A stretch of 64,000 nucleotides of DNA, from positions 3,000,001 through 3,064,000 of the forward strand of contig NZ_AP024233.1 of the NCBI RefSeq assembly GCF_025998535.1. The letters are read 5' to 3'. Every line of letters starts with the position of its first letter. Position 1 is the stretch's first letter. Source of the stretch: Desulfolithobacter dissulfuricans. GTDB lineage: Bacteria; Desulfobacterota; Desulfobulbia; Desulfobulbales; Desulfobulbaceae. A program made the position numbers and the translations under genes. The notes under the pieces were generated by a model. The model ran no database searches. It saw nothing but the letters and a program-made list of their open reading frames with translations, and was not told the origin of the DNA. Positions 55,577-63,597 of the stretch are shown piece by piece.

Positions 55577-56168
55577 ACTCATGCATCAGGGCGGGCCGGT
55601 GATGTGGCCGCTCTTGGCCTGCTCCATCATTGTGCTCACGGTGATTCTTGAAAGGCTTTTGTTCTGGATCGGAATTGAGCGCAGACGGAACCGGACCCTG
55701 ATGGACGAGATCCTGCGCCTGGCGGAAAAGAGGGACTGGGAGCGGATCGGAAAAAAGATCAGCGGCAGCGAGGATTATGTGATCCGGGTGCTTACGGTGG
55801 GTATCCTCCATCGGGAGTATGACATGGCCAAGGCCATGGAGGCCGAGGCCCGACACATGGTGAAAAAAATGTCACGCTTTATGACCGTACTCGACACCAT
55901 GATCACCGTGGCCCCGCTTCTCGGCATCTTCGGCACCGTGCTCGGCATTATCTCCTCGTTCAAGATGCTTGGCACTGGCGGGATGGCCGATCCGAAACTG
56001 GTCACAGGAGGCATTGCCCAGGCACTCATCACCACCGCTGCAGGGCTTGCAATTTCCATCATCACCGTGTTCCCCTACAATTATTTCAAAAGCCGTATCG
56101 AACACGCCATCCACATTATGGAAAAATATGCCACCAATCTGGTGGTGGTGTATGAAAAATCCCGGTAA
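55563..56168 (+). CDS. exbB: ExbB/TolQ/MotA-type proton channel protein
   Basis: The 201-residue inner-membrane protein has three membrane segments: MWPLLACSIIVLTVILERLL (about 14-33), a long one around TMITVAPLLGIFGTVLGIIS (about 118-141) and ALITTAAGLAISIITVFPYN (about 160-180). Conserved TVAPLLGIFGTVLGII and the second-segment Thr residues fit ExbB, which with ExbD uses proton flow to energise TonB. Its start overlaps btuF, so it is in the corrinoid operon. The partner exbD is missing; only a short ATG-started fragment overlaps its end. Confidence 0.88.
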   Translation: MRIYELMHQGGPVMWPLLACSIIVLTVILERLLFWIGIERRRNRTLMDEILRLAEKRDWERIGKKISGSEDYVIRVLTVGILHREYDMAKAMEAEARHMVKKMSRFMTVLDTMITVAPLLGIFGTVLGIISSFKMLGTGGMADPKLVTGGIAQALITTAAGLAISIITVFPYNYFKSRIEHAIHIMEKYATNLVVVYEKSR

Positions 56169-56226
56169 GGATACTCCTCAATTACTTCCTGCTCTTGCTC
56201 CACGCAAACGCCTCATGAAACCCTGA
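56152..56226 (+). pseudogene. Possible exbD start remnant
   Basis: Inside the end of exbB an ATG at 56152 opens a 24-residue frame, MKNPGKDTPQLLPALAPRKRLMKP. Length and placement are those of an exbD beginning, and the PRKRLMKP stretch resembles the charged sequence before ExbD's membrane helix, but the helix is missing. Repeat-like sequence follows. That it was once exbD is inference. Confidence 0.35.
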
Positions 56227-56349
56227 TGGATTATTAACCTTTTCAAAACACAGGCCAGATACACTCTCCTGCCAGGTAAAGAGCGCCTGCTCGCACGTAC
56301 AGTACAGGTTAGCAGGCCGTTGAAAAACGTAGCGAGCGAAGACGGGATC

Positions 56350-56378
56350 GTCTAGCCACCACAACCCATGAAAATCAC
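56350..56378. repeat. Dispersed repeat, family D, partial copy 3
   Basis: GTCTAGCCACCACAACCCATG followed by AAAATCAC resembles the core of the repeats at 8449 and 48098 (CCAGCCACAAC...CATGAAAATCAC). It lies in the stretch between exbB and the PhoX-like gene, where the operon seems broken. Confidence 0.45.
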
Positions 56379-56439
56379 GCTGAACCCCCAACAAATTCAG
56401 ATGATTTTCGAGTCAGTTATATCAAGGGAGAGATGTATC

Positions 56440-58242
56440 ATGAAGAAACTGTTTGGCCGTTCACTGCTGGTATTATTCACTGCCGGAGTTCTCACGGGTC
56501 AGGCCGGCCATGTTGATGCCGGGCAGAAAAAAAGCTCGAAAATTCCGGAGTTCAAAGAGGTTCCCTTTCCGGTAACCGATGCAGACAAACGAAAGATCAT
56601 GGCCAGTGAAGAGGTCACGGTAGACGGAAAAACATACAGGATCGGTTACAATACCATTCTGCGCAGCGGCGACCAGGCCGGCGAAGGCACCTTTGGCCTC
56701 CTGATGGACCAGAGCGGCAACCCTGTTCTCAACAAGGATGGCTCCAGACATATTTCCGTGGACAATGACTTCAGCTCCCTGCTTCCGGTGGGCAACAAGC
56801 TTTTCATGGTGTCCCATTTTGAAAGCCGTCCCGGCGCCATGTACCTGACCGAACTTGGCCAGGACCAAAAAACCGGCAAGCTGAAAGCGATCAAGACCGA
56901 AAACATCGATTTTTCAGCCGTTGGCGGGTTGTGGGTTCCCTGCGCCGGCAGCGTCACCCCCTGGGGAACGCATCTTGGCAGCGAAGAGTATCCCAACAAT
57001 GCCCGGGCCACGGAAGCGGCAAAATCCATGGACGACATAGAGGATTATGACAAGCCCATGGCCCGCTACTTCGGCCTGGATCCGTATGCAACTTCGACCA
57101 CTGTGGTTGATTTCCGCAGGGTGTTCAAGCCGTATCGATACGGGTATCCGGTTGAGGTGGCTGTGTCCGAGGATGGCAAACCAACTGTCTACAAACACTA
57201 TGCCATGGGTCGTGTCGCCGTGGAGCTTGCCTATGTCATGCCGGATAAACGCACTGTCTATATTTCCGATGACGGAACCAATGTCGGTTTTTTCATGTTT
57301 GTTGCCGACCGGCCAGAAGATCTTTCCAGCGGTACCCTGTATGCTGCCAAATGGAACCAGAAGCATTCAGCCAACGGTGGATATGCTGACCTGAGCTGGA
57401 TTAATCTTGGTCATGCCGATGAGGATACCATCCACAAGGCCGTAGAAAGCGGCATTTCCTTTTCCGACATCTTTGCTGTCAGCGAGCCAAAGGGGAATGG
57501 AACCTGCGAACAGGGGTTCACCTCCGTACATACCACCACCGGCCTGGAGTGCCTGCAGATCAGGCCGGGCATGGAAACCATTGCCTCCCGGCTCGAGACC
57601 CGGCGCTATGCAGCCATGAAAGGGGCAACAACCGAATTCCGGAAAGAAGAAGGCATCACTTTTGATCCTGACCATAAAAGGCTGTACGTCGCCATGAGCC
57701 AGGTGGCCAAGGGCATGGAAGACGGGAAAAAATATGACAAGGGCGGACCAAACCATGTCCGGCTGCCCAAAAACAAGTGCGGGGTGGTCTATGGCCTGGA
57801 TATCAGGCCTGATGCCACAATCGGCAGTGAGTATGTGGCTGTTAACATGTACGGGGTGGTTGCAGGCACCATGCATAAATATCCGCAGGACAGCGAATTT
57901 GCAAACAACACCTGCGATATCAACTCCATAGCCAATCCGGACAACATCACCTACATGGCTGGCCGTGACACCCTGATCATTGGCGAGGACACCGGCTCCG
58001 GACATCAGAACGACGCCATCTGGGCCTACAATGTCAAAACCGGCAAGTTGACCCGGATTCAGACCACGCCCTATGGTTCGGAAACAACTTCCCCATACTT
58101 TTACCCCAACATCAACGGTCACGCGTACCTGATGAGCGTTATCCAGCACCCGTATGGGGAATCGGATGAAGACAAGCTCCGGGATTCCGCCGAGGCAAAG
58201 GCCTACACCGGCTACATCGGACCTCTGCCGGCCATGGATTAA
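56440..58242 (+). CDS. Secreted PhoX-like (DUF839) protein
   Basis: From the ATG at 56440 the gene encodes 600 residues. It starts with a signal peptide (MKKLFGRSLLVLFTAGVLTG, about 1-28) that lacks a twin-arginine motif, unlike typical PhoX. It then carries the DUF839 beta-propeller features GTFGLLMDQSGNPVLNKDGS, VPCAGSVTPWGTHLGSEEYP, CEQGFTSVHTTTGLECLQIR and GITFDPDHKRLYVAMSQVAK. PhoX proteins are calcium- and iron-dependent alkaline phosphatases, so it may act on a phosphate ester or polyphosphate in the periplasm. The metal ligands cannot be confirmed from sequence alone. It lies about 100 bases before the haem-propeller gene. Confidence 0.82.
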   Translation: MKKLFGRSLLVLFTAGVLTGQAGHVDAGQKKSSKIPEFKEVPFPVTDADKRKIMASEEVTVDGKTYRIGYNTILRSGDQAGEGTFGLLMDQSGNPVLNKDGSRHISVDNDFSSLLPVGNKLFMVSHFESRPGAMYLTELGQDQKTGKLKAIKTENIDFSAVGGLWVPCAGSVTPWGTHLGSEEYPNNARATEAAKSMDDIEDYDKPMARYFGLDPYATSTTVVDFRRVFKPYRYGYPVEVAVSEDGKPTVYKHYAMGRVAVELAYVMPDKRTVYISDDGTNVGFFMFVADRPEDLSSGTLYAAKWNQKHSANGGYADLSWINLGHADEDTIHKAVESGISFSDIFAVSEPKGNGTCEQGFTSVHTTTGLECLQIRPGMETIASRLETRRYAAMKGATTEFRKEEGITFDPDHKRLYVAMSQVAKGMEDGKKYDKGGPNHVRLPKNKCGVVYGLDIRPDATIGSEYVAVNMYGVVAGTMHKYPQDSEFANNTCDINSIANPDNITYMAGRDTLIIGEDTGSGHQNDAIWAYNVKTGKLTRIQTTPYGSETTSPYFYPNINGHAYLMSVIQHPYGESDEDKLRDSAEAKAYTGYIGPLPAMD

Positions 58243-58272
58243 GAAGCAGGCAGTCCTCCATACATACTACCC

Positions 58273-58298
58273 GTGGCGCCGCCGTTCTGCGGCGCCAC
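58273..58298. other. GC-rich hairpin between the PhoX-like and haem-propeller genes
   Basis: A perfect 10-bp stem, GTGGCGCCGC with GCGGCGCCAC and loop CGTTCT, lies about 30 bases after the PhoX-like stop and 46 bases before the next start. No T tract follows, so it is not a classic terminator; it may be an RNA-stabilising or processing site. Confidence 0.6.
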
Positions 58299-58344
58299 GC
58301 CATGTTCTACCCATTGCCCCTCAAACTATTCCAGGTACAAAGCC

Positions 58345-61300
58345 ATGAACACGCGGGCTCATCTGCAGGCCATTTTCACCTGCATCCTGTTTGCCCAGCA
58401 AAGCCAGGGAGCGGAAAGCCGCCATACCATGCCGGTTGACCTGAAAACCAGAGTCGTGGTCAACGAGACAGCCTATATCCCCTCCCAGTGTTATACTAAA
58501 ACAAAAGCAACCGGGAGACAGAAACAGGATTATAACCCCTGTTACGTCTGCCATACCCGGTCGCCTGAACCAAACTATATCAATGATCAAGATCTGCAGC
58601 TTGCATACTCTTTTCCCGAACCCGCACTCGTAAACCCGTGGAGCAACCTGTTCGAGGACCGCACCGAACGTATCCAGCTCATAGCTGACCAGGAAATTGA
58701 ACATTATATACGACAAAGCAACTATCTGGACAGCGACGGCAACATCATTTTAAACAGACGGCTCCGTAACCTTCCTCCGGCCTGGGATTATAACAACAAT
58801 GGCAGGTGGGACGGGTACACGCCGGACTGCTGGTTCCAGTTTGACGATCTCGGTTTTGACCGCACCCCGGAGGGCGGCTATTCCGGCTGGCGCGCCTTTG
58901 CCTACTACCCATTCCCGGGAACTTTCTGGCCGACCAACGGTTCCACCGACGATGTACTTATCCGGCTGCCCGAAAGTTTCCGCAACAATGAACAGGGCAT
59001 ATTCGACCTGACCGTGTACCGAATCAATCTGGCCATTGTTGAAGCATTGATTACAAAACGCGACGTTGCCACCCTACCGGTTGATGAACATCAATTCGGG
59101 GTGGATCTGGACAAGGACGGAAGACTGGGCATGGCAGAGCGGATAGTCTTTGACTGGGAGCCCAGGGAGAACAGAACCATGTCGTATGTGGGCCAGGCAA
59201 AAATCGACCAGGAGCAGGGACGGGTTCACCTGGCTGCCGGTCTTTTTCCTGAAGGCACGGAGTTTCTCCACAGTGTCCGGTATATCGACAGCACACCGGA
59301 AGGTGCGATTGTCCTGGCAGCACGCATGAAAGAGCTGCGCTACATGAAAAAGCGCACATGGAAGACCTATGCCGCCCTGGAAGAATCAGCGATCAATGAA
59401 ATCAAGGAAAAGGATGATTTTCCCGACCGTACCCGCCAGTTTATCGGTAACCCGGAACAGGGGATAAACAATGATGATGGCTGGCTGTTACAGGGATTTA
59501 TCGAGGACGACTCCGGCAATCTGCGTCCGCAGAGCTTTGAAGAGACTGCATACTGCATCGGCTGTCACGGCGGCACCGGTGCGACCACCGATTCCGTGTA
59601 CGGTTTTCCGCGCAAACTCGACAGCAGCCAGTACCAGGAAGGATGGTATCACTGGAGCCGGAAAGGGCTGGCAGGATTGAACGAGCCCAAAGTCGAGCTC
59701 CGCGGCGCCGGAGTATACTACGAGTACTCCTATTATCTGATGTACAACAGATCGGGCAGCGAGTTTCGTGAGAATCCGGAGCTGGAGAAAAAATTTTTCA
59801 CCCCGAACAGTACTGTCAGGCCGGATATGCTCAACCGGCTGCATGACGATATTTCCATACTGCTCAACCCGTCAAAAGAGCGTGCCCTGCTGCTCAACAA
59901 GGCCTATCGCACCATTGTTGCTGATCAGGATTTCATTTATGGCCGGGAGCCGAATGTGGCGCCTGTGGCCAATGTCCACAGAGAAGTGGAACAGGACCAG
60001 CCAACAGGTGTCAAACAGCCCACCTCCATGAACCGTTTTGGCGGCAGATTCGGTGAGCATGGCCCCGGCCCTGTTCAGACGCCTTTGTCCGTAATGGAAA
60101 AGAAAAGGGGAAAAGAACAAAAAATATTCGGAAAGGGGATGAATGGTCCCAACGGCAGGAAATATGAGGTGGACTGGCAGGGGATTATCCACAAGAGCCG
60201 CTACAGCCTTGACATACCAGGGGTCCACTTTACCTTTCCGCCCCGTATTACCCTGCCAACCAGGTTTATCGTGCCTCTCGGGAAAAACCGTGTCTGTTAT
60301 ACCTGCCACCGGCTGGAATATCCTTCCATACCAGAGGCTGCACTTCTGGTAGAGGCTTTCAAACCCGCTGCCGGCAAAGGGAAGATGCCTCCGGAGATGA
60401 CACGGTTGACCAAGGATCCGGGACAGGATCTGCATGGAAAATGGAGCCCGGATAACAGCAGGATTGTTTTTGTTTCCAACCGCAGCGGCAGTGATCAGCT
60501 CTGGCTGATGGACGCAGACGGAAAAAACCAGCGCCAGCTCACCAGTGGGCCGACCATGGCAGCATGGCCTGAATGGAGTCCGGATGGCAGCCGGTTGGTT
60601 TTCTGGTCATATAATCCAGCTGCAAAGATCTACGGTATCGAGATGGTGTCTGCAGAAGGCAGAGAAGAAAACAGAAACAGAAAAATCCTGGTTCAGAGCC
60701 ACAGCATGCTTGACCGGCCGACCTTCCATCCGGACGGAGAATACATTGCCTATGGTGCAGTCACTGAAGGAAACTGGGATATATGGCTGATCAATCCGGA
60801 CACCGGCAAGAAATGGCGACTGACCAGTGACCCGCAGATGGAAACCAATCCCCTGTGGCGGCCGGACGGCAAGGCTCTGGCTTTCAAGGTAGCGCCGGGC
60901 GGAGAATATTCTCTGACCGAGGAATATTTCATGACCTTTGAAAAAGGGTATCAAAATCCGACAATCTACCGCTGGAAGGGCCCGGAGTCGTTGCAGATGA
61001 GCGGCTGGAGTCCGGATGGCAGAAAGATAACCTATACCGCAGAGATCATCAGCGACAGCTCCGGTGAGGACCGGGTAACGTACGCGGCCATGGTTTCCGA
61101 TATCTGCCTGAAAGACGGACAGGCCATTGCACAAAACTCAAAAATACTTTCAAAAAACAAAACCCTTGGCGATCGGGGACCTGTGTTCTCTCCTGACGGG
61201 GAAAAAATTGCGTTCTGGTCCTGGGATACTTCCGGAAACGGTACCCTCTGGCTCCATGACCTGAAAACCAGCGGCCTCACCCGGCTGACAAACGGTGGAG

Positions 61301-61434
61301 CCGACATGTACCCTCAATGGAGCATGGATGGGAAAAAGCTGCTTTTTACCTCCACCAGGTCCGGCAACCAGGACCTGGTGCTCTTATCTTTACAAAAGAC
61401 CCTGAGACAACAATTGCGCTCAACTAACCCATAA
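58345..61434 (+). CDS. Secreted three-haem cytochrome c fused to a TolB-like propeller
   Basis: From the ATG at 58345 the protein has 1029 residues. A hydrophobic start resembling a signal peptide (about residues 7-21) is followed by haem-binding CxxCH motifs at residues 66-70 (CYVCH), 404-408 (CIGCH) and 651-655 (CYTCH). The region from about 675 to 1029 contains repeated WSPDNSRIVFVSNRSGSDQLWLMD-like units: GKWSPDNSR, PEWSPDGSR, SGWSPDGRK, GPVFSPDGEK and PQWSMDGKK. This is a TolB/WD40-type six-blade-like propeller. It is therefore a periplasmic or surface cytochrome with a binding platform. I know no named family with this order; pairing with the PhoX-like gene is inference. Confidence 0.82.
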   Translation: MNTRAHLQAIFTCILFAQQSQGAESRHTMPVDLKTRVVVNETAYIPSQCYTKTKATGRQKQDYNPCYVCHTRSPEPNYINDQDLQLAYSFPEPALVNPWSNLFEDRTERIQLIADQEIEHYIRQSNYLDSDGNIILNRRLRNLPPAWDYNNNGRWDGYTPDCWFQFDDLGFDRTPEGGYSGWRAFAYYPFPGTFWPTNGSTDDVLIRLPESFRNNEQGIFDLTVYRINLAIVEALITKRDVATLPVDEHQFGVDLDKDGRLGMAERIVFDWEPRENRTMSYVGQAKIDQEQGRVHLAAGLFPEGTEFLHSVRYIDSTPEGAIVLAARMKELRYMKKRTWKTYAALEESAINEIKEKDDFPDRTRQFIGNPEQGINNDDGWLLQGFIEDDSGNLRPQSFEETAYCIGCHGGTGATTDSVYGFPRKLDSSQYQEGWYHWSRKGLAGLNEPKVELRGAGVYYEYSYYLMYNRSGSEFRENPELEKKFFTPNSTVRPDMLNRLHDDISILLNPSKERALLLNKAYRTIVADQDFIYGREPNVAPVANVHREVEQDQPTGVKQPTSMNRFGGRFGEHGPGPVQTPLSVMEKKRGKEQKIFGKGMNGPNGRKYEVDWQGIIHKSRYSLDIPGVHFTFPPRITLPTRFIVPLGKNRVCYTCHRLEYPSIPEAALLVEAFKPAAGKGKMPPEMTRLTKDPGQDLHGKWSPDNSRIVFVSNRSGSDQLWLMDADGKNQRQLTSGPTMAAWPEWSPDGSRLVFWSYNPAAKIYGIEMVSAEGREENRNRKILVQSHSMLDRPTFHPDGEYIAYGAVTEGNWDIWLINPDTGKKWRLTSDPQMETNPLWRPDGKALAFKVAPGGEYSLTEEYFMTFEKGYQNPTIYRWKGPESLQMSGWSPDGRKITYTAEIISDSSGEDRVTYAAMVSDICLKDGQAIAQNSKILSKNKTLGDRGPVFSPDGEKIAFWSWDTSGNGTLWLHDLKTSGLTRLTNGGADMYPQWSMDGKKLLFTSTRSGNQDLVLLSLQKTLRQQLRSTNP

Positions 61435-61452
61435 TCCAAAACTCATAACACA

Positions 61453-62871
61453 ATGCAGCAGGAATTTCGCAAGACCAAAATCGTGTGCACCATAGGCCCG
61501 GCCACGGCGTCCCTGGAGGCGCTCAAGGAGTTGATCCGGGCGGGGATGAATGTGGCACGCCTCAATTTTTCCCATGGAAACCATAAGGAACACCGTGAAA
61601 CCATAAGAAAAATTCGACAGGCAGCCAGAGAAGAAGGGCGCCCGGTGGGCATTCTTCAGGATCTGGCAGGTCCAAAAATTCGCCTGGGCCAGGTGGACAA
61701 ACGGCACCTGACTGCCGGTGAGGAGGTGATACTGACCAGCGGCGAGACAGCGACAGGTGATGCACTGCCGGTGAATTATCCATATCTGTGTGAGGATCTT
61801 TCCGAAGGTGAGAGTATTTTGATGGCCGATGGCCGGGTCGAGCTTCTGGTGCTTGAAGTACAGGATGACCATATTCGCGCCAGGGTCGTCAATGGCGGCA
61901 TGATTGCGGCCAACAAGGGCGTCAATCTGCCTGCCAGTGATCTGAGAATTCCTGCGTTTACCGAAAAGGATCGGGAAGACCTTGAATTCGGACTTGCTGA
62001 AGGGGTGGATTTTGTGGCCATGTCTTTTGTCCGGCATGAAAAGGACCTGGAACCATTGCTGCAGAGAACAGCCGGGAACAGTACCCGACCGCTGCTCATT
62101 GCCAAGATAGAAAAACCCCAGGCGGTCGACCGGCTGGGACCTATTATCGCTGCAGTGGACGGAGTGATGGTGGCCAGGGGAGATCTGGGCGTGGAAATGC
62201 CCCTTGAAGACGTTCCACTGATCCAGAAAAAGATCATTTTTCAGGCCAGAACTGCGGGAAAAGTCGTCATAACAGCCACCCAGATGTTAGGCTCCATGGT
62301 GGAAAATCCCAGACCCAGCCGGGCGGAAGTCACCGATGTCGCTAATGCTATTCTGGATGGGACCGACGCGGTCATGCTCAGTGAAGAAACAGCCGTGGGT
62401 AATTATCCGGTGCAGGCAGTGACCGTCCTGGACCGCGTTGCGATCAGCACCGAGGCAAGCCTTGATCCCAGGCGATTTCTAAAAGATGATATCACTGAAA
62501 ACCTGCCATTGTCCATTGCCGCTGTCAGCCGGGCAGCCGCGTGGATGGCCAATGATCTGAAAGCGGATCTTATCGTAGCCGCCACCACAGGTGGCTCCAC
62601 GGCCCGCGTGATGTCGCGCCTGCGACTGCCAATACCCATTATCGGCCTGACCGCCGACCCGAAAATACTGAGACAGTTCTGTCTTTCCTACGGTGTGATC
62701 CCGGCCCTGGTTCCAGCGTATGACGATTTTGACGAAATGCTCTGGCAGGTGAACCGCTACCTGAAAAATGAAGCTCTTGCCCGGAGAGGAAATCGGATAA
62801 TTCTCACCGCCGGTACGCCTTTGGACGTTCCCGGAACCACCAACCTGATCAAAGTTCTGGAGATTGATTAA
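61453..62871 (+). CDS. pyk: Pyruvate kinase
   Basis: The 472-residue enzyme makes ATP and pyruvate from phosphoenolpyruvate. Signatures include KIVCTIGPATASLEAL, MNVARLNFSHGNHKEH, ILQDLAGPKIRLGQV, KGVNLPASDL, IAKIEKPQAVDRL, MVARGDLGVEMP and TATQMLGSMVENPRPSRAEV. All substrate- and metal-binding positions expected in this stretch look present. It begins 18 bases after the haem-propeller gene, and no terminator lies between, so the two might share a transcript. Its C-terminal domain is short, ending LDVPGTTNLIKVLEID. Confidence 0.95.
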   Translation: MQQEFRKTKIVCTIGPATASLEALKELIRAGMNVARLNFSHGNHKEHRETIRKIRQAAREEGRPVGILQDLAGPKIRLGQVDKRHLTAGEEVILTSGETATGDALPVNYPYLCEDLSEGESILMADGRVELLVLEVQDDHIRARVVNGGMIAANKGVNLPASDLRIPAFTEKDREDLEFGLAEGVDFVAMSFVRHEKDLEPLLQRTAGNSTRPLLIAKIEKPQAVDRLGPIIAAVDGVMVARGDLGVEMPLEDVPLIQKKIIFQARTAGKVVITATQMLGSMVENPRPSRAEVTDVANAILDGTDAVMLSEETAVGNYPVQAVTVLDRVAISTEASLDPRRFLKDDITENLPLSIAAVSRAAAWMANDLKADLIVAATTGGSTARVMSRLRLPIPIIGLTADPKILRQFCLSYGVIPALVPAYDDFDEMLWQVNRYLKNEALARRGNRIILTAGTPLDVPGTTNLIKVLEID

Positions 62872-63012
62872 ACCAGCGATTGCATAAGCCTTCCAGATAC
62901 CGCGCTCTACCTGCAAGGCCACCGACTCCCCCAAACCTGCGCCACCAGAAAACCTCGCCCCGGCACCCGGAATGCGGATTTGTTGTTGACAGAAAGAAAA
63001 AAACCGTCTTTA

Positions 63013-63039
63013 GTAACACCCAATTTTAAAACGTGTTAC
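63013..63039 (+). promoter_or_regulatory. Inverted-repeat operator upstream of nikR
   Basis: GTAACAC (63013-63019) and its inverse GTGTTAC (63033-63039) are separated by 13 bases. It lies about 75 bases before nikR. Its half-site recurs before cbiM, so NikR binding is likely but inferred. Confidence 0.65.
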
Positions 63040-63112
63040 CTGACCCGGCGACAAAGAGGCACACCCCAGGAGACTGGCAGCAACCCGCCCGTTGCAATAA
63101 CTGTCATCAAAC

Positions 63113-63523
63113 ATGCTGAGACGATTCTCCATATCCCTTGAAGAAAGTCTGCTGGACAAGTTCGATCGCTATATCCAGGCACGCCAGTATGACAACCGCT
63201 CCGAAGCGATTCGGGACCTGATCAGGAAAGCCCTGGTCAAGAAGGAATGGCAGGCGGACAAGCAGGTCATGGGGGTCATAACCCTGGTGTACGATCACCA
63301 CCAGCCGAAGTTGCAGGAAAAGGTGACCGAAGCCCAGCATGATTTCCATCATCATATCGTTTCATCCACCCATGTTCACATGGACCACAACAACTGCATG
63401 GAAGTTATTATTGTCCGTGGCAAGGCAGGAGAGGTGCAGGAACTGGCAGACCGGCTCATCGCCCTGCGCGGGGTGCGGGACGGCAACCTGACCATGAGCA
63501 GCACCGGAAAAGCTCTCCGGTAA
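63113..63523 (+). CDS. nikR: Nickel-responsive regulator NikR
   Basis: The 136-residue repressor has the N-terminal ribbon-helix-helix DNA-binding domain (MLRRFSISLEESLLDKFDRY, then RSEAIRDLIRKAL) and the C-terminal ACT-like nickel domain. The nickel ligands are visible: His in VYDHHQPKLQEK, HVHMDHNNCMEVI (His-x-His and Cys), typical of NikR. It controls nickel uptake, and the next gene is a CbiM-type importer. The half-site GTAACAC occurs before both genes, which suggests autoregulation. Confidence 0.93.
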   Translation: MLRRFSISLEESLLDKFDRYIQARQYDNRSEAIRDLIRKALVKKEWQADKQVMGVITLVYDHHQPKLQEKVTEAQHDFHHHIVSSTHVHMDHNNCMEVIIVRGKAGEVQELADRLIALRGVRDGNLTMSSTGKALR

Positions 63524-63558
63524 TAAATAATTCCCGGGTAATATTTTTTTGCCCGCCA

Positions 63559-63585
63559 GTAACACGATTTATCCATCTGTAACAC
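63559..63585 (+). promoter_or_regulatory. Direct-repeat operator upstream of cbiM
   Basis: Two GTAACAC half-sites (63559-63565 and 63579-63585) are 13 bases apart, the same spacing as upstream of nikR but in direct orientation. They end 12 bases before the cbiM start and overlap the ribosome-binding region. Confidence 0.6.
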
Positions 63586-63597
63586 AGGAAACAGGCT

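Noticed and set aside
56152-56260. Selenocysteine read-through at the TGA after the exbD-like fragment
   Set aside because: Sequence after the TGA is not ExbD-like and no SECIS-like hairpin is seen.
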